Source: Diogma glabrata (Eukaryota; Arthropoda; Insecta; Diptera; Cylindrotomidae). From it: a DNA stretch of 64,000 bases. Under the pieces are notes generated by a model. The model was not told the DNA's origin and did not search any database. It saw only the letters and a list, made by a program, of their open reading frames with translations. The translations under genes and the position numbers were made by a program. Location: contig OY856188.1 of assembly GCA_963693315.1 (NCBI GenBank), positions 147,295,724 through 147,359,723 of the forward strand, read 5' to 3'. Shown here one piece after another: positions 21,883 through 34,009 of this stretch; position 1 is the first letter of the stretch, and each line of letters starts with the position of its first letter.

Positions 21883-22531
21883 TAGAAATTAACATCAATC
21901 CTTACTAAAATTGTCTATTTGTCATATATCATAAAGGGGATTTTTTGAAAAAATTAGTAGTGTACAGTCAGTTCCAGAAAAGGTGCGTAAAACGGATCCA
22001 GCAAATTACAAACCCATATCAATCTTGCTGATTGTTGCTTAAATATTTGAACATTAATTTTAATATTATGAGCTTCTTAAGTCGTCAAAAATAAGTTAAA
22101 AAAAAATGAAAGATAGTTTTGCTTATGCTTCTCATGAAACACGTAATCTATACTCACCGGTAGCGCTTAATGACACTAGGCCAAATTTCATAGGGTCATT
22201 AAACATCAATTTAAAAACAGTTATGAATATGGTTTCTAACAATTTTGAATTCAACACGGCCAAAACTAACTTTGCTGTTCTTCTAGGTTATCAAAGCCTA
22301 ATCCGTAAAAACTGATCTTGAAGAGAATGAATCTGTTAGACTTTTAGTAGTAGAGGTTGAAAATAATATGAAGTGGAATACTAATATTTTTAGCTTGACT
22401 AAGAAAGTTGTTCTATTTAATATTTTTGCGTCGTTGTCGTAAGGATTTTAATAGCAAATATATCTTCTTTTAATATATAAGTTATTTAATCGTCCCTGCG
22501 TGGAATATTGTTCTCACATATGGAATGCATA
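21883..22531 (+). pseudogene. LINE C: rest of reverse transcriptase
   Basis: Fragments in order: VPEKVRKTDPANYKPISILL (NYRPI motif, near 21975-22035), LNINLKTVMNMVSNNFEFN-TAKT (22196-22266), ESVRLLVVEVENNMKWNTNIF, and NRPCVEYCSHIWNA up to the MITE target TA. The segment that should hold the catalytic FADD is missing between the first two blocks. Confidence 0.65.
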
Positions 22532-23612
22532 CGGTGACCATTTTTTGGAAAGGAAAATACAGGACATTAATTAACTAAAATATTATGCTAAAAAAATAAA
22601 GGTCCTCTGCTACCTACCTCAAATAAAAGTGTGTTAAAAAAATGTTTAAAAAAAAACCCACGCCGATTTCATGTGGTGATTACCACATATTTTATACTTC
22701 GTGAGGCGCCTGTCCGTAACGAGTTCGAAAACTTTTGTTCTGCCATTTTTCTCGATTCGGCCGCTTTTTCGTTCGGCAAGCACCGAAAAATGCCGATTGC
22801 CCGGGCTCTTGTAATTTTTTTTTAACTATGGGAATTGGAAATTTGTTTTATAACATGAAGGTAACCTTGTCCGACAAAACTTGTCTGCTTTTGTCTATTC
22901 CGACAGCCCAAGCATACCAAAATGTCAGTTGTCGGACAATGGCAGACAAATTACCCTCGTGTTCTAAAGCAAATTGCCAACCTCAACAGTTAAAAAAAAA
23001 TTGTGGTAGCAAATTTACAAGATTGCGGTCAATCGGCATTTTTCGGAGCTTGCCGAACGAAAAATCGGACGATTTGAGGAAAATGGCAGAACAAAAGTTT
23101 TTGGACTCGTCAAGGACTACACGAAGTATAAAATTTGTGGTAAATGAAATCGGCGTGGGCCCAGGGATTGATAACAAACGTCTTCTTGACTAGAATATTA
23201 AAATTAAATACTAAATTTTATTTCAAAGAAGTACCCAATTTTTTTGCTCGCTAAAGTAGCTTTCTAGTGTTTATCAGTTGTAATGGCTGGTCGGCAGACA
23301 GACAAACATTTGTTTTTGCTGTGTGAGAATCGTTAGGACCTAAAACGTTGAAAAATGCCAAAAAGTGGGGCTATGATTTTGACATTTGGCTCAATATTGT
23401 AATACTCAGGAAATTAAGACAAATTTTAGGGAAATTTAGAGAAATTATTATTTTAAATGCATATTCGTAAAGTTTATGCAAAAAAGAGGACATTTGCATA
23501 TCAAACTAAGAAATAAAGGACATTGTACTGTCCTGTATTTGCAAAAAAATCTCAAGGGACAGCATAGCAAAAAACAGGACAGTCCTGTAAAATACAGGAC
23601 GGATGGTCACCG
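22532..23612. mobile_element. TA-flanked MITE with CGGTGACCAT ends
   Basis: The terminal inverted repeat CGGTGACCAT is flanked by TA (22530-22531 and 23613-23614). ACAGGACA/TGTCCTG words cluster near both ends, especially 23520-23600. Removing it rejoins the LINE C words WNA and NAAYIISLKCLDS. It contains the nested palindrome 22657-23168 and a module shared with 36820-36990. It has no coding capacity. Confidence 0.75.
22657..23168. mobile_element. MITE2, joined palindromic copy of the MITE1 family
   Basis: Two inverted arms of about 245 bp each begin CCCACGCCGATTTCATG and end in the complement CATGAAATCGGCGTGGG-like sequence, followed by CCCAGGGA. Compared with MITE1, the outermost GTCCCTGGG is missing on the left. 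Open frames inside (for example 22735-23193) are by-products of the palindrome. Confidence 0.75.
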
Positions 23613-23614
23613 TA

Positions 23615-24010
23615 GGAATGCAGCATACATAATTAGTTTGAAGTGCCTTGATTCTACATAGCAGAGAGCTGTTAAATTGATTGGCAATTCAAATTTCACT
23701 TGCTGGATTGCTTGTATATAGCTGATTTGACGGTATTTTACAAATACATTATAGATGAAAGAGCGTCTGTCTGGATCAAAACGATTTTGTCTGAGCCTGT
23801 AAACTTCACACTTTACACCAGAGCATCAACAGCAGACCATCTCTTTACTCTTCGAGTGACAAGATGTAGAACTGTCGCTTTTCAAAATGATTTTTTTTCA
23901 CGGAGTCTGGCATCTCTCAAAGGCCTTACAGTCGTGGGTCTTCCCTGATAATTTTAACCCTAGAAACTTTAAAATTAGCGTGAAAAAATCATTCCGAAAA
24001 TTGATCAATT
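23615..24010 (+). pseudogene. LINE C C-terminal domain
   Basis: Pieces include ISLKCLDST, RAVKLIGNSNFT, ADLTVFYKYI, RVTRCRTVAFQNDFF and NFNPRNFKISVKKSF, matching the last 150 residues of A2. Several frameshifts. The domain ends near the start of a minus-strand CR1-like fragment. Confidence 0.7.
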
Positions 24011-24330
24011 CTTACAAACCTTAGTTCCGTACTTATATTTAGTATTTTATTTTTATATGCTAACACATAAAGCTCTCTTTCACATAAAGAGCTAAATGAA
24101 ATAAAATTTGAATATAGTTCCTCTGTTGGAAATTGAATGGGTACATTTAAAATATATTTTAAAGTAAGTTTATGGAGAATATTTAGTTCGTTGAGCATAT
24201 ATTGAGCACATCCACTCCATACCGGATTTAGATACATTAAACGAGAATGAATGTATGCGTGATACAATAATAAAAGTGAAGTTTTTGGAAGTAGACGTTT
24301 TGTCCTGCCAATAGCAAAAATATATGGAAT
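24010..24330 (-). pseudogene. CR1-like LINE C-terminal fragment
   Basis: The minus-strand frame reads IGRTKRLLPKTSLLLLYHAYIHSRLMYL and NPVWSGCAQYMLNEL, like the region after the polymerase core of CR1-type LINEs (compare IYFAHIHSHLLYLIVIWG in the element ending at 17181). Only about 100 codons are present, and it is a different family from that element. Confidence 0.6.
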
Positions 24331-24439
24331 AATGGATTTTATTTTTTACTGATATATTATGAGTCGTTTAGACCTTAGATACCAAAATAATAATGATACT
24401 CTTAATTCCCAAGGGAATTATAATACAATTTGAACTAAA

Positions 24440-24680
24440 AAAATCCCAGCGGCATGCAGGTATATCTGCTAGAAATAGGTAGATTTCGGGGTCAGACGGT
24501 TTTGTGTCAAAATAAAATTAGATGTGTCAGATTAGTTTAAATAAAAAATTTAAGTAGAAACAGAATAATTCAAAAAAATTATCGAACCAAATTAAATACA
24601 TTATCCGAACTAACTCCATCAATACAATTTCGGAACAGTTTTATATAAGTTGGTTTAAACTACTTTTAATAACATATTAA
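24440..24680 (+). mobile_element. Penelope-like 3' end, copy on plus strand
   Basis: It shares GCTAGAAATAGGTAGATTTC and TCAGATTAGTTTAAA with the 3' parts at 48960-49285 and (inverted) 55500-55830. Only the last codons and 3' non-coding part are kept, with many substitutions. Confidence 0.65.
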
Positions 24681-24699
24681 ATCTACCAAAGATCAAATG

Positions 24700-25224
24700 A
24701 ACTACGTCACAACTACAATTATACCATCACACAAAATTTATAATCAAACATTATCAAACAATTTTATTTCAAAATCATCTTTTGTTGTTGTGTTTTTTTG
24801 TTCTTATTTAATCTTTCTATGGTATATAATTTTGGTATTAAATGGCTTGATATTTTTCTTGCAAGGGGTGCGTTATAATGCTTATAAAAATGAAACCTTT
24901 TGGGTTAGAAAGCTGAAATTTTTGAGGCTATAGTTGAAAAGTATGCTTAAAAGTTAAGATAAATTTAAATAACCTAAACTGAAACATGATGAAAGCATTG
25001 CCTTTTGCGTTTGTTTTCATTTCAACAGCCCTAGGGTCTCAACCTTTAGACTTGAACTATTTATTATGAAAATTTAGGAAAGATTTATATTTTATATACG
25101 TGAGGTTTTCAAATATGAACTTGGCCATTTTCAGCTAGATCAAGGACAGCAAAGCTTAGTAAATTTTTAAAACAGCTGATTTTTGAGGAACCTGAAAAGC
25201 CAAGGTTGTAAGCTGGATAAAAAA
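24700..25224. other. AT-rich DNA, nothing recognised
   Basis: No gene or known repeat is supported. A 78-codon frame at 24697 has a hydrophobic run but no other support. Confidence 0.4.

Positions 25225-26980
<1,756 letters not shown>

Positions 26981-27020
<40 letters not shown>
26981..27020. repeat. (TA)n microsatellite, about 40 bp
   Basis: TA array between the foldback element and the gap. Its true length is uncertain because an assembly gap follows. Confidence 0.9.
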
Positions 27021-27023
<3 letters not shown>

Positions 27024-27028
27024 GGTGC

Positions 27029-27228
27029 NNNNNNNNNNNNNNNNNNNNNNNNNNNNNNNNNNNNNNNNNNNNNNNNNNNNNNNNNNNNNNNNNNNNNNNN
27101 NNNNNNNNNNNNNNNNNNNNNNNNNNNNNNNNNNNNNNNNNNNNNNNNNNNNNNNNNNNNNNNNNNNNNNNNNNNNNNNNNNNNNNNNNNNNNNNNNNNN
27201 NNNNNNNNNNNNNNNNNNNNNNNNNNNN
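27029..27228. other. Assembly gap (200 N)
   Basis: Exactly 200 N, a size typical of a placeholder rather than a measured gap. Open frames crossing it are meaningless. Confidence 0.98.
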
Positions 27229-27725
27229 CCAAGTGACATTTGTTTTACATCTATTGAGAAGGCTGAGTTTTCTAGACATGCTTCTTACCATTGCCATCAT
27301 ATGATCATTATGCAGAGCATAAGTTTTTAGAAATAAACAAATGTTTCTTAATTCGTTTATAGATTCGACACGATTTCTTATTGAAATATCCTTGAGGGAA
27401 CTAGGTTTTTGAGCTGTAAAAGTGAACAACTGTGATTTGGTGGAATTTAATTCATCAGATTTTGGTCATACTAATCGATAATTTTTTAAGTTCACGTTAA
27501 CTGTAAGTTATGCACATCGCGATGGGATTGAATCGTTCAGACAATTTGCCTTTCGAACATTGAAGGACAAATGGCTTGTGCGGCTACTATATTACCTGCA
27601 AAACTATTTATTGATGAATTTCAGTTAAAGCTACCGTTGATTTTCAACAGTGTTGTTATAAATGGAGTGAAGTCAAAACTGAATCAGTTTAGACCCGGAA
27701 CTCAGAAGCATCTTTAAGGCCACCT
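27229..27725 (-). pseudogene. Jockey A-related LINE fragment
   Basis: Minus-strand pieces correspond in order to A2: an SSES-like start, ...INSFAGNIV, LTVNVNLKN, ELNSTKSQLFTFTAQKPSSL-like text, then HNDHMMAMVRSMSRKLSLLNRC. It is highly decayed with frameshifts, and its 3' part is lost in the gap. It is more divergent than the other A copies. Confidence 0.65.
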
Positions 27726-28545
27726 GAGATTATTGCTTCCGACAAATCATTCAATTGCAGTTTTCTTGCGGCACTTTTCAGTATGAAAAATATCCAGATA
27801 ATTGTATGACGTCATTTTTGAACAAACCCTTAACCATTTAAATTAGCACTTCCGATACATTAAATATGTCTGACTTTGTTTATACAAAATAGATTTTTAC
27901 GTCAGTTTGAAAAAATGTGCTAATTGTCTTGATTTATTATTATTTATTTGGAGTAAAATTTGGCGTTTTTAGCTTTCACTTGTTTTGTTCTATATGGTAA
28001 TATTTTTCTTATATTGTTTTCTTGAAGGTTGAAAACAATTTAAATTATTTTACCAACCGTACATTTGTTTATATATTTTATACAATCATTTGCACTATTA
28101 TAGTATTTTCTTATTTTTGAATGGTTGTTGATAAATTAATTTAGTAAAAATATACAGAAAAATAAAAGTCAGATGGATTTCGAATATTTCATTTAGACAT
28201 TGCAATTAAAATTTACATGTATGTACATTGTATTTACAATTTATAATATTTTGTTTAAGCATTGCAAGCCAAACAGCTGATCTACAGTAAATGCTTTTCA
28301 TTTTCAAGTTTTTCAAACCTTCTAGTAATTCTTCCTTAAATCAATCTTCAAATTTTTTTAGTTTTTAAATAAATCTATTTATTTTAAATGACAAGTATGT
28401 ACTGTGTCAGCTATAAACCAAACGAGTGATCAAATCAAATCTAATGAGTGATCAATATTTTGTTTGAGGTAGCCTAGAATATACTCGGTAGGGTAAGCGC
28501 ACGTTAAATAGATCCTGCAGATGAAGAAAAAAAGTGGTAACATAA
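27726..28545. other. AT-rich DNA with a short dispersed repeat
   Basis: No gene is supported. 28015-28092 (CTTGAAGGTTGAAAACAATT...) recurs at 29187-29264 inside a family D copy. Confidence 0.4.
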
Positions 28546-28700
28546 CATCCCAGTTCCACCCCTTAAAAACAATCGACTTAAACAGAAATTCTCTAAGAAT
28601 GTTCACGTGGTGATTTTCAGGGTGTGGTCCTAAAAAACCAACATCAAAACAAAAAAGGATTGACTTCTGCCGACAAATGTGGTTCGTGACATTTGTGCAT
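28546..28700 (+). pseudogene. Fragment of the RNase H LINE family
   Basis: The reading PLKTIDLNRNSLRMFTW matches PLKTIDLNRESLRILTW in the element at 829-1642. It covers only the segment between RNase H and the zinc knuckle; the finger region is too decayed to read. Confidence 0.65.
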
Positions 28701-28744
28701 TCTTGATGAAACTTTTGCAAATGTTTCAAGTTCACTTGAAAATG

Positions 28745-30075
28745 GAAGATCAGGATTCATTCCAAAATTGGATAAAATGACGGGGGTCCTACGAACACCT
28801 CTAAGTTTAAATCTTCAATAACTTCTAATCCCGGCTTATGATCTTATTGAAACTTGGTTTATAAGGTTTTAGTACTGTTTCCAATACTTCCGGTTTGTCA
28901 CTTCCGGTTAAAACGTTTTTTTTTAGGTGTTTATCCTGATTGTGTTTAGCCTACGATTAGCATTTTTGTACCATGCTTTCAATCTTTGTTGGGAGCATAC
29001 AACATTCGTTCGCGAATTATTTTTGTTGACACTTTGGAAAACCATGCAAATATATAGGGTCAAAAGCTGATTAGTTTTTGAGCGATATTGAACAAAGTGG
29101 TGAAAGGTCCCCGGAGCATCTGTGCTTTTGAAAACTTCATAACATCTGTACCAGATAAAACCTGACATTTTTCTTGTATGGTTGTTGTTTTCTTGAAGGT
29201 TGAAAACAATTTAAATTATTTTACCAACCTTATAGTTGTTTATATATTTTATACAATCACTTGCTACAGCCTACAATAATGAAGTGATCATAATGAAATG
29301 TATGAAAAGGGTTTCGATTAGTGTGAGAAGATAATGGTCATCTTTTGGGACACATCAATCAAAGTGGCAGGGGGGACACATCAATCAAGGTAGCCCACAC
29401 AACTGCTGACTTTTCACACTTTGTTTTTAAAGTTTGTTGGGAGCATACAGTCTTCGTTCATTAATTAATTTTAATGATAGTATCGTAAAAAATGGAGAAT
29501 TGCATGACAAAGAACTGATTAGTTTTTGGCCAACATTGGAATAAGTGGTGTGGGACCTCCCGAACACCTGTTTATTTTGTCACTATTTTTTCAATGTTTG
29601 TTGAGAGCTACAATATTCGTTCGTGAACGAATTTTGATGACACTTTGGAAAAAGGTGCAAATATGTATGACAAGGAGCTGATTAGTTTTTGAGCGATATT
29701 AAACAAAGTGGTGGGGGTCCCGCAAACACCTGTTCTTTTTTAAGTAAGCTCAATAGCATAAGTACCTGAAAATCGAATTGGATGAAACTTGGTACATAAG
29801 CATTTAGTACAATTCACAACAGTTCTGCATACCAATTCCCGGTTTGTCACTTCCGGTAAACATTTTTTTTACTATTTCTCGTACAACAGAATTTAGATTT
29901 GTTGGGATACTACAGCTTTTTTTAATATTTATATAATTAAAACTACGCGAAATCTATAACATTGGATAGCCATTAATTAAAGTATTTTATGGATTTTAGC
30001 TCACTATATATCCAGAACATTTTGTTTCCAGAGCTGTGGTTAAGTTAACCTATGCATCAGCGTCGCAATATTTTT
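28745..30075 (-). repeat. Family D repeat, minus-strand copy
   Basis: This is the complement of the repeats at 43757-45117 and 47392-48945. The head (TGCATCAGCGTCGCAATA in this orientation) is at 30045-30075, and internal units carry CACTTCCGG, GTTGGGAGCATACA and GCGATATT. A 78-bp segment (29187-29264) also occurs at 28015. Open frames within it have no family support. Confidence 0.75.
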
Positions 30076-31155
30076 ATATTATTTTTGATGATTTTCAAAA
30101 AATTGCAAACCATTGTAGTCTTTGGATTCATGAACAGAAAGCCTGTACGAATCCAGAAATATGAAGGGTCCACTTATTTGACCTTCTGTCCAAATTGACT
30201 TTATCTATACGCATAGGAAGCTATTTGCGGTGCGGCTTAACTGGCATAAATTTTTTTGATTAAGTCGATTGTAGTTTATGCGAAAAATACCAAGATTTTC
30301 AACTTGAATGTAGAAAATCAATGGATTCTGTTTCCTGTTTTTTTTCTTTCATTAAGTTATTTTCAACACATTTATCTTCTAATACTTTAATAATACTTTA
30401 GTAATGTCCAATTAAACTTTTCAAAGCTAGATTTGTCTACACTAAACAAAAATATTGAATTTTTACCCCAAGACTAGCAGTTACTACATGATGACTCAGG
30501 ATGCTGAGGAAATAATAATATTCCCATCCCATAAATCCACACATAGTACGTACTACTGTCAAGAAATTTAATACGGAATTCGCCAAAAATAAACAATTTC
30601 TTTAAATTTTGGAAAGCTTAAAACTTTTCCTTTGTTGAAAAATCAAATGTTAATGACATATCACAGGCTTTTAACAACAAAAAATAAAAAGTTCAGTGAA
30701 AAAGTTTCTTATCTAAATTAACGAAATTAATAAATCCATGCTCAATTTTAATTTAAGTTTACAGTCTGGAGTAAAATGGTTGTACCTAAGAAAAAGGTGT
30801 ATAAGTTATGTTTGTATAGATTGTATTTTATTTATATATTTTGTATAATGTATTATATGATTAAATAATTTTTTTTAAAAACTTGATTAAATTATATTTT
30901 CAAAGCATAAAAAATAACAGAAAAATATTTACTTCGTGTTTATTTAATTCCTCTAAGTGTTCATATATTTTTTCAAATGAAATTGAAAACTTAAAGAAAA
31001 CTTGTATTGGTCAGTGTTTTATTACAGACGTAACTGTTCTAGTTGTAAGTGTAATTATATTAGTAAGGTTGTTTGGTTTTTGTTATGCTAAATCCAGGCT
31101 CAAAAAGTTGATTTTTTTCAGAATGAAAAGAGAATTATTGTAATATCTAAAAATT
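30076..31155. other. AT-rich DNA, possible intron of the NRF-like gene
   Basis: No exon could be recognised on the minus strand directly downstream of the splice donor at 31162. An 86-codon plus-strand frame at 30883 has no support. Confidence 0.4.
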
Positions 31156-31156
31156 T

Positions 31157-31165
31157 TCTTACTTT
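31157..31165 (-). other. Candidate 5' splice site
   Basis: Minus-strand AAAGTAAGA matches the metazoan donor consensus and falls where NRF-like homology stops, splitting the codon after AIK. Confidence 0.6.
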
Positions 31166-31544
31166 TGATTGCCCAAGTTGATCCTTCTTCCAATCCTTTC
31201 AAATATAAAATCATTTCCCTAGAACAATTTTTACTTAAATCATCTTTAACTTTGTGCCACATTTCTCCTATACTTTGTATACTGAAAACATCTAATAAAT
31301 TACTAATTCTTACAAAATTGCTAAAATTGTAATTATTTTGAGGGTTGTCAATAATTTCTTTTGAATTCATGACATTAAAATTATGTGATGTAACTCGTTC
31401 TTTATCATAATTATCCGAATTTATGATCAACTCTTGATTTTCTAGATATTCAATGTTTGTATCATTGTTTACAATTTCACAATTTAATAAACTCAAATTA
31501 ACTAATGTTATAAAAAATAAAAAATTTTGAAGTTTTGATTTCAT
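31163..31544 (-). CDS. First coding exon of an NRF-6-like (nose resistant to fluoxetine) protein
   Basis: The ATG at 31544 opens a frame with a clear signal peptide (MKSKLQNFLFFITLVNLSLL, then NCE). A low-complexity Asn-rich region follows, and then MWHKVKDDLSKNCSREMILYLKGL with EEGSTWAIK. The C-S/R-x-M-x-x-Y-L-x-x-L-x-x-G-x-x-WA pattern is the start of the NRF domain, found in insect and nematode membrane proteins that carry an acyltransferase-3 region further on and are implicated in lipid handling. The frame meets a consensus donor AAAA/GTAAGA with GT at 31162-31161, so coding probably stops there; the 40 codons read beyond it are intron. No later exon was found in the window. No transposon homology was seen. 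This is the best host-gene candidate here. Confidence 0.6.
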
Positions 31545-32005
31545 TTTAAAGTTTAAGTAAATAAATATTTTTCAAATTTTTTTTAAATTTTGTTATTTGA
31601 TTAATTAATGCTTTAAATAATATTATTTCGCATAACACAAACAATCACTTTCTTTTAAGGCGACATTATATTTTCAATAATAAATAATTAACAACACACA
31701 ACTTTCAATTTTATTACATAATTATTTTATTCAACAAAATAATAATAAAAGAAAAATCACAAAACATAATCCATGAACAAATTAAACGGTTAAATCGGCA
31801 TTAACGAAAGCGCTGTCTTAAACGAGGAATGAAAGTAAACTAAATTCGTTTGATAGACAATAATAATTTTCGAATATTACTTAAACATTTTTTATTTAAT
31901 TTAATAAATAGTTTTAAGAAAAAAGTGGGATTTGAGTTTCCATTTCTTTTAAATAAAGCTTATATTTGTTGATATTGTAAGAAAAATATCAATGTAATAA
32001 AGAAA
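31545..32005. other. Upstream region of the NRF-like exon
   Basis: AT-rich sequence upstream of the start codon. No convincing promoter element was identified. Confidence 0.35.
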
Positions 32006-32269
32006 TTAATCATAAGACTTGGCGATTACGCAATTATCATATTTATTCAAAACTAGTGCGTCCTTAAAATTAGTAACATTAATTGATATATTGTCATGAT
32101 GAGAGTAGATAGATGTATTATCAATAGTAGATGTATTATCAATATTTTTGGCTTTTCCATTTGGAAAACATGGATGGCAAAACATAAATGATAAAAAACA
32201 TTCTATCTGGACTGATTTTCTATATAAATCATTTTCAATCAAATAAGTTTTCAAGTAATGGCAGTGCAT
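32006..32269 (-). CDS. Hypothetical 87-codon frame
   Basis: Not recognised. It lies 460 bp upstream of the NRF-like start on the same strand. It has four Cys, including the run VQIECFLSFMFCHPCF, and then a small repeated IDNTS segment. A TAG that could act as a splice acceptor lies just before it (near 32273). It may be an exon or chance; codon pattern alone cannot decide. Confidence 0.25.
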   Translation of the reverse strand: MHCHYLKTYLIENDLYRKSVQIECFLSFMFCHPCFPNGKAKNIDNTSTIDNTSIYSHHDNISINVTNFKDALVLNKYDNCVIAKSYD

Positions 32270-33307
32270 ACACTATACAAACCTATAGGTTTCCAACAGG
32301 TGAACAAAACACATAGAACCATGTGGGAAATGTGAATTTTTAAATTTAACTCACACAGTTGTAATGATTGCCTTTCCACTTTGTTTATATAACATTGCAA
32401 CGGCAAGCGGTATGACATTGTACATCAAATTTTTGACTATCCGTATCGTTGCATTGCATTACAAGGACGTGATGGAAAGAAGATACAAAAATAAATTTTC
32501 AGTCTAAGGATTTGTTGAGGAAATCCTGAAGAAATCAAGTGAACTAAAAAACATTGCAGTAGAACAATTACAAGCTTCCTTTTAATTGACAATTATATGA
32601 ATTCAAAAGTAAAGTAGCGGTTCCGCCAAGTATCTGATTTGTTGAAAGTCAATCGTTAAGTTTCATTAAAAATTAAATGTTTAATGGAATATATCAAAAA
32701 TATTACCATAGTTTGTAGTAAGAGGTCTGGTAAGCCGTTGGTAACCAGTTGATCTTGCACGCAAACCACATTCACCCGCTGCTAGCTCAGGCTGGCGTGA
32801 ATTCTGGCGACCAACCTCTACACACAAGAAATTTTAAAATAAACCCAAAATAAACGAAAGCGGATCTGCACTAAACCACACAGGATCTCCAGAAGGGAGA
32901 TCTGCCATTTCACAACCCTCCCTAAATTATCGCTACGTTAGCCCTGCAATATTTTACACATTTTTGAACGTGATAAAGAACAAAAAATATTGAATATTTA
33001 ATGAAAGTTACAAAAAAAATAAATTAAAAAAAACTTCCCTTAAAATTCTGTCCCACAATGTGATCTTTATAGGTCCGAAGAATCATGGATCATACCTCGA
33101 TCGAAATAATCCTTGTTTCGTTATTCCCATCGTTCCTAGACCCTACTCACTTCTCCGGTAGCCTTTTCAATCATGAGTATGGGTATGCTGCATCGATACC
33201 ATTCCATTAGATTTTGGTTGCACTTTCCAATACACCAATTCAAACAAATTCAAATTAAGTTATTATTGCTTCTCGTTTATTATGTTTCTATTCACAGGTT
33301 TAATACA
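32270..33307. other. No gene recognised
   Basis: It contains a less AT-rich patch at about 32725-32935 with GATCTCC and GGAGATC words, of unknown nature. Confidence 0.4.
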
Positions 33308-34009
33308 TACAGTGAAACCTCCTAATATGACCACCCCTTCATTTTGACCACCTCTTTAAACACTTTTTTACACTCCCAACACATTAACCATACAAATTTG
33401 TTCTAAAAATTATCTTTAACCTGACTCCGTTTACATGATTCTGTTTAGCGACCAGCGTATTTGGAGTTATGCGAATTAAATCAACCCCTTTAATATGACC
33501 AAAAATATTTTTTTTAAAATGTAAACAGAGAAATACATCTTCTTTTTTTACTCTTTTGTCTCTTCTGTCCACATGTTATTCAAATCGTCATTGAATACGC
33601 TTGTCCTGACTTACATATTTTTTGTCTACACGGATACTAATACATACTAACACATATCCACCTTCATAATGTAGCTTGGTTTCTTTGTCACATTACATAA
33701 TATTACGTTTCATTCTTGTTTCATCTATTCATTATTTAGTTTTAGTATACGATGCTGAAAGTAATAAGAGTAAAGTAGCAAGCAATTCTATGGATATTAA
33801 TTATTATTGGCGTTGCCCCGACTGTAAATTTTGTATGTATTTGTGTGTATAAATAGTAATTCAGCGTTATGATGATGTTTTATTGTTTTGTTTATAACAT
33901 AATCGTATGGGCATTTTATTTTAAACGATTAGAAAATAAAGTGCATATTGTATTTTATTTGAGTAATATAGTACATATTGTGTTATGTAGAAGGTGAACT
34001 AATATTTTA

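Larger units (their letters stand above)
7620..24010 (+). mobile_element. Jockey-type LINE C, outer element of the nest
   Basis: Coding pieces of one plus-strand Jockey-type LINE appear in order at 7655-7873 (end of endonuclease and linker), 20570-20795 (start of reverse transcriptase), 21883-22531 (rest of reverse transcriptase) and 23615-24010 (C-terminal domain). They are separated by MITE1 with everything inside it (8625-20558), a Jockey A copy (20795-21882) and a TA-flanked MITE (22532-23612). It is heavily decayed, with many stops and frameshifts, which fits its role as the oldest layer. Confidence 0.7.

Noticed and set aside
30883..31143. Plus-strand frame opposite the NRF-like exon boundary
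   Set aside because: No recognisable domain; it lies in the putative intron and is AT-rich by composition.
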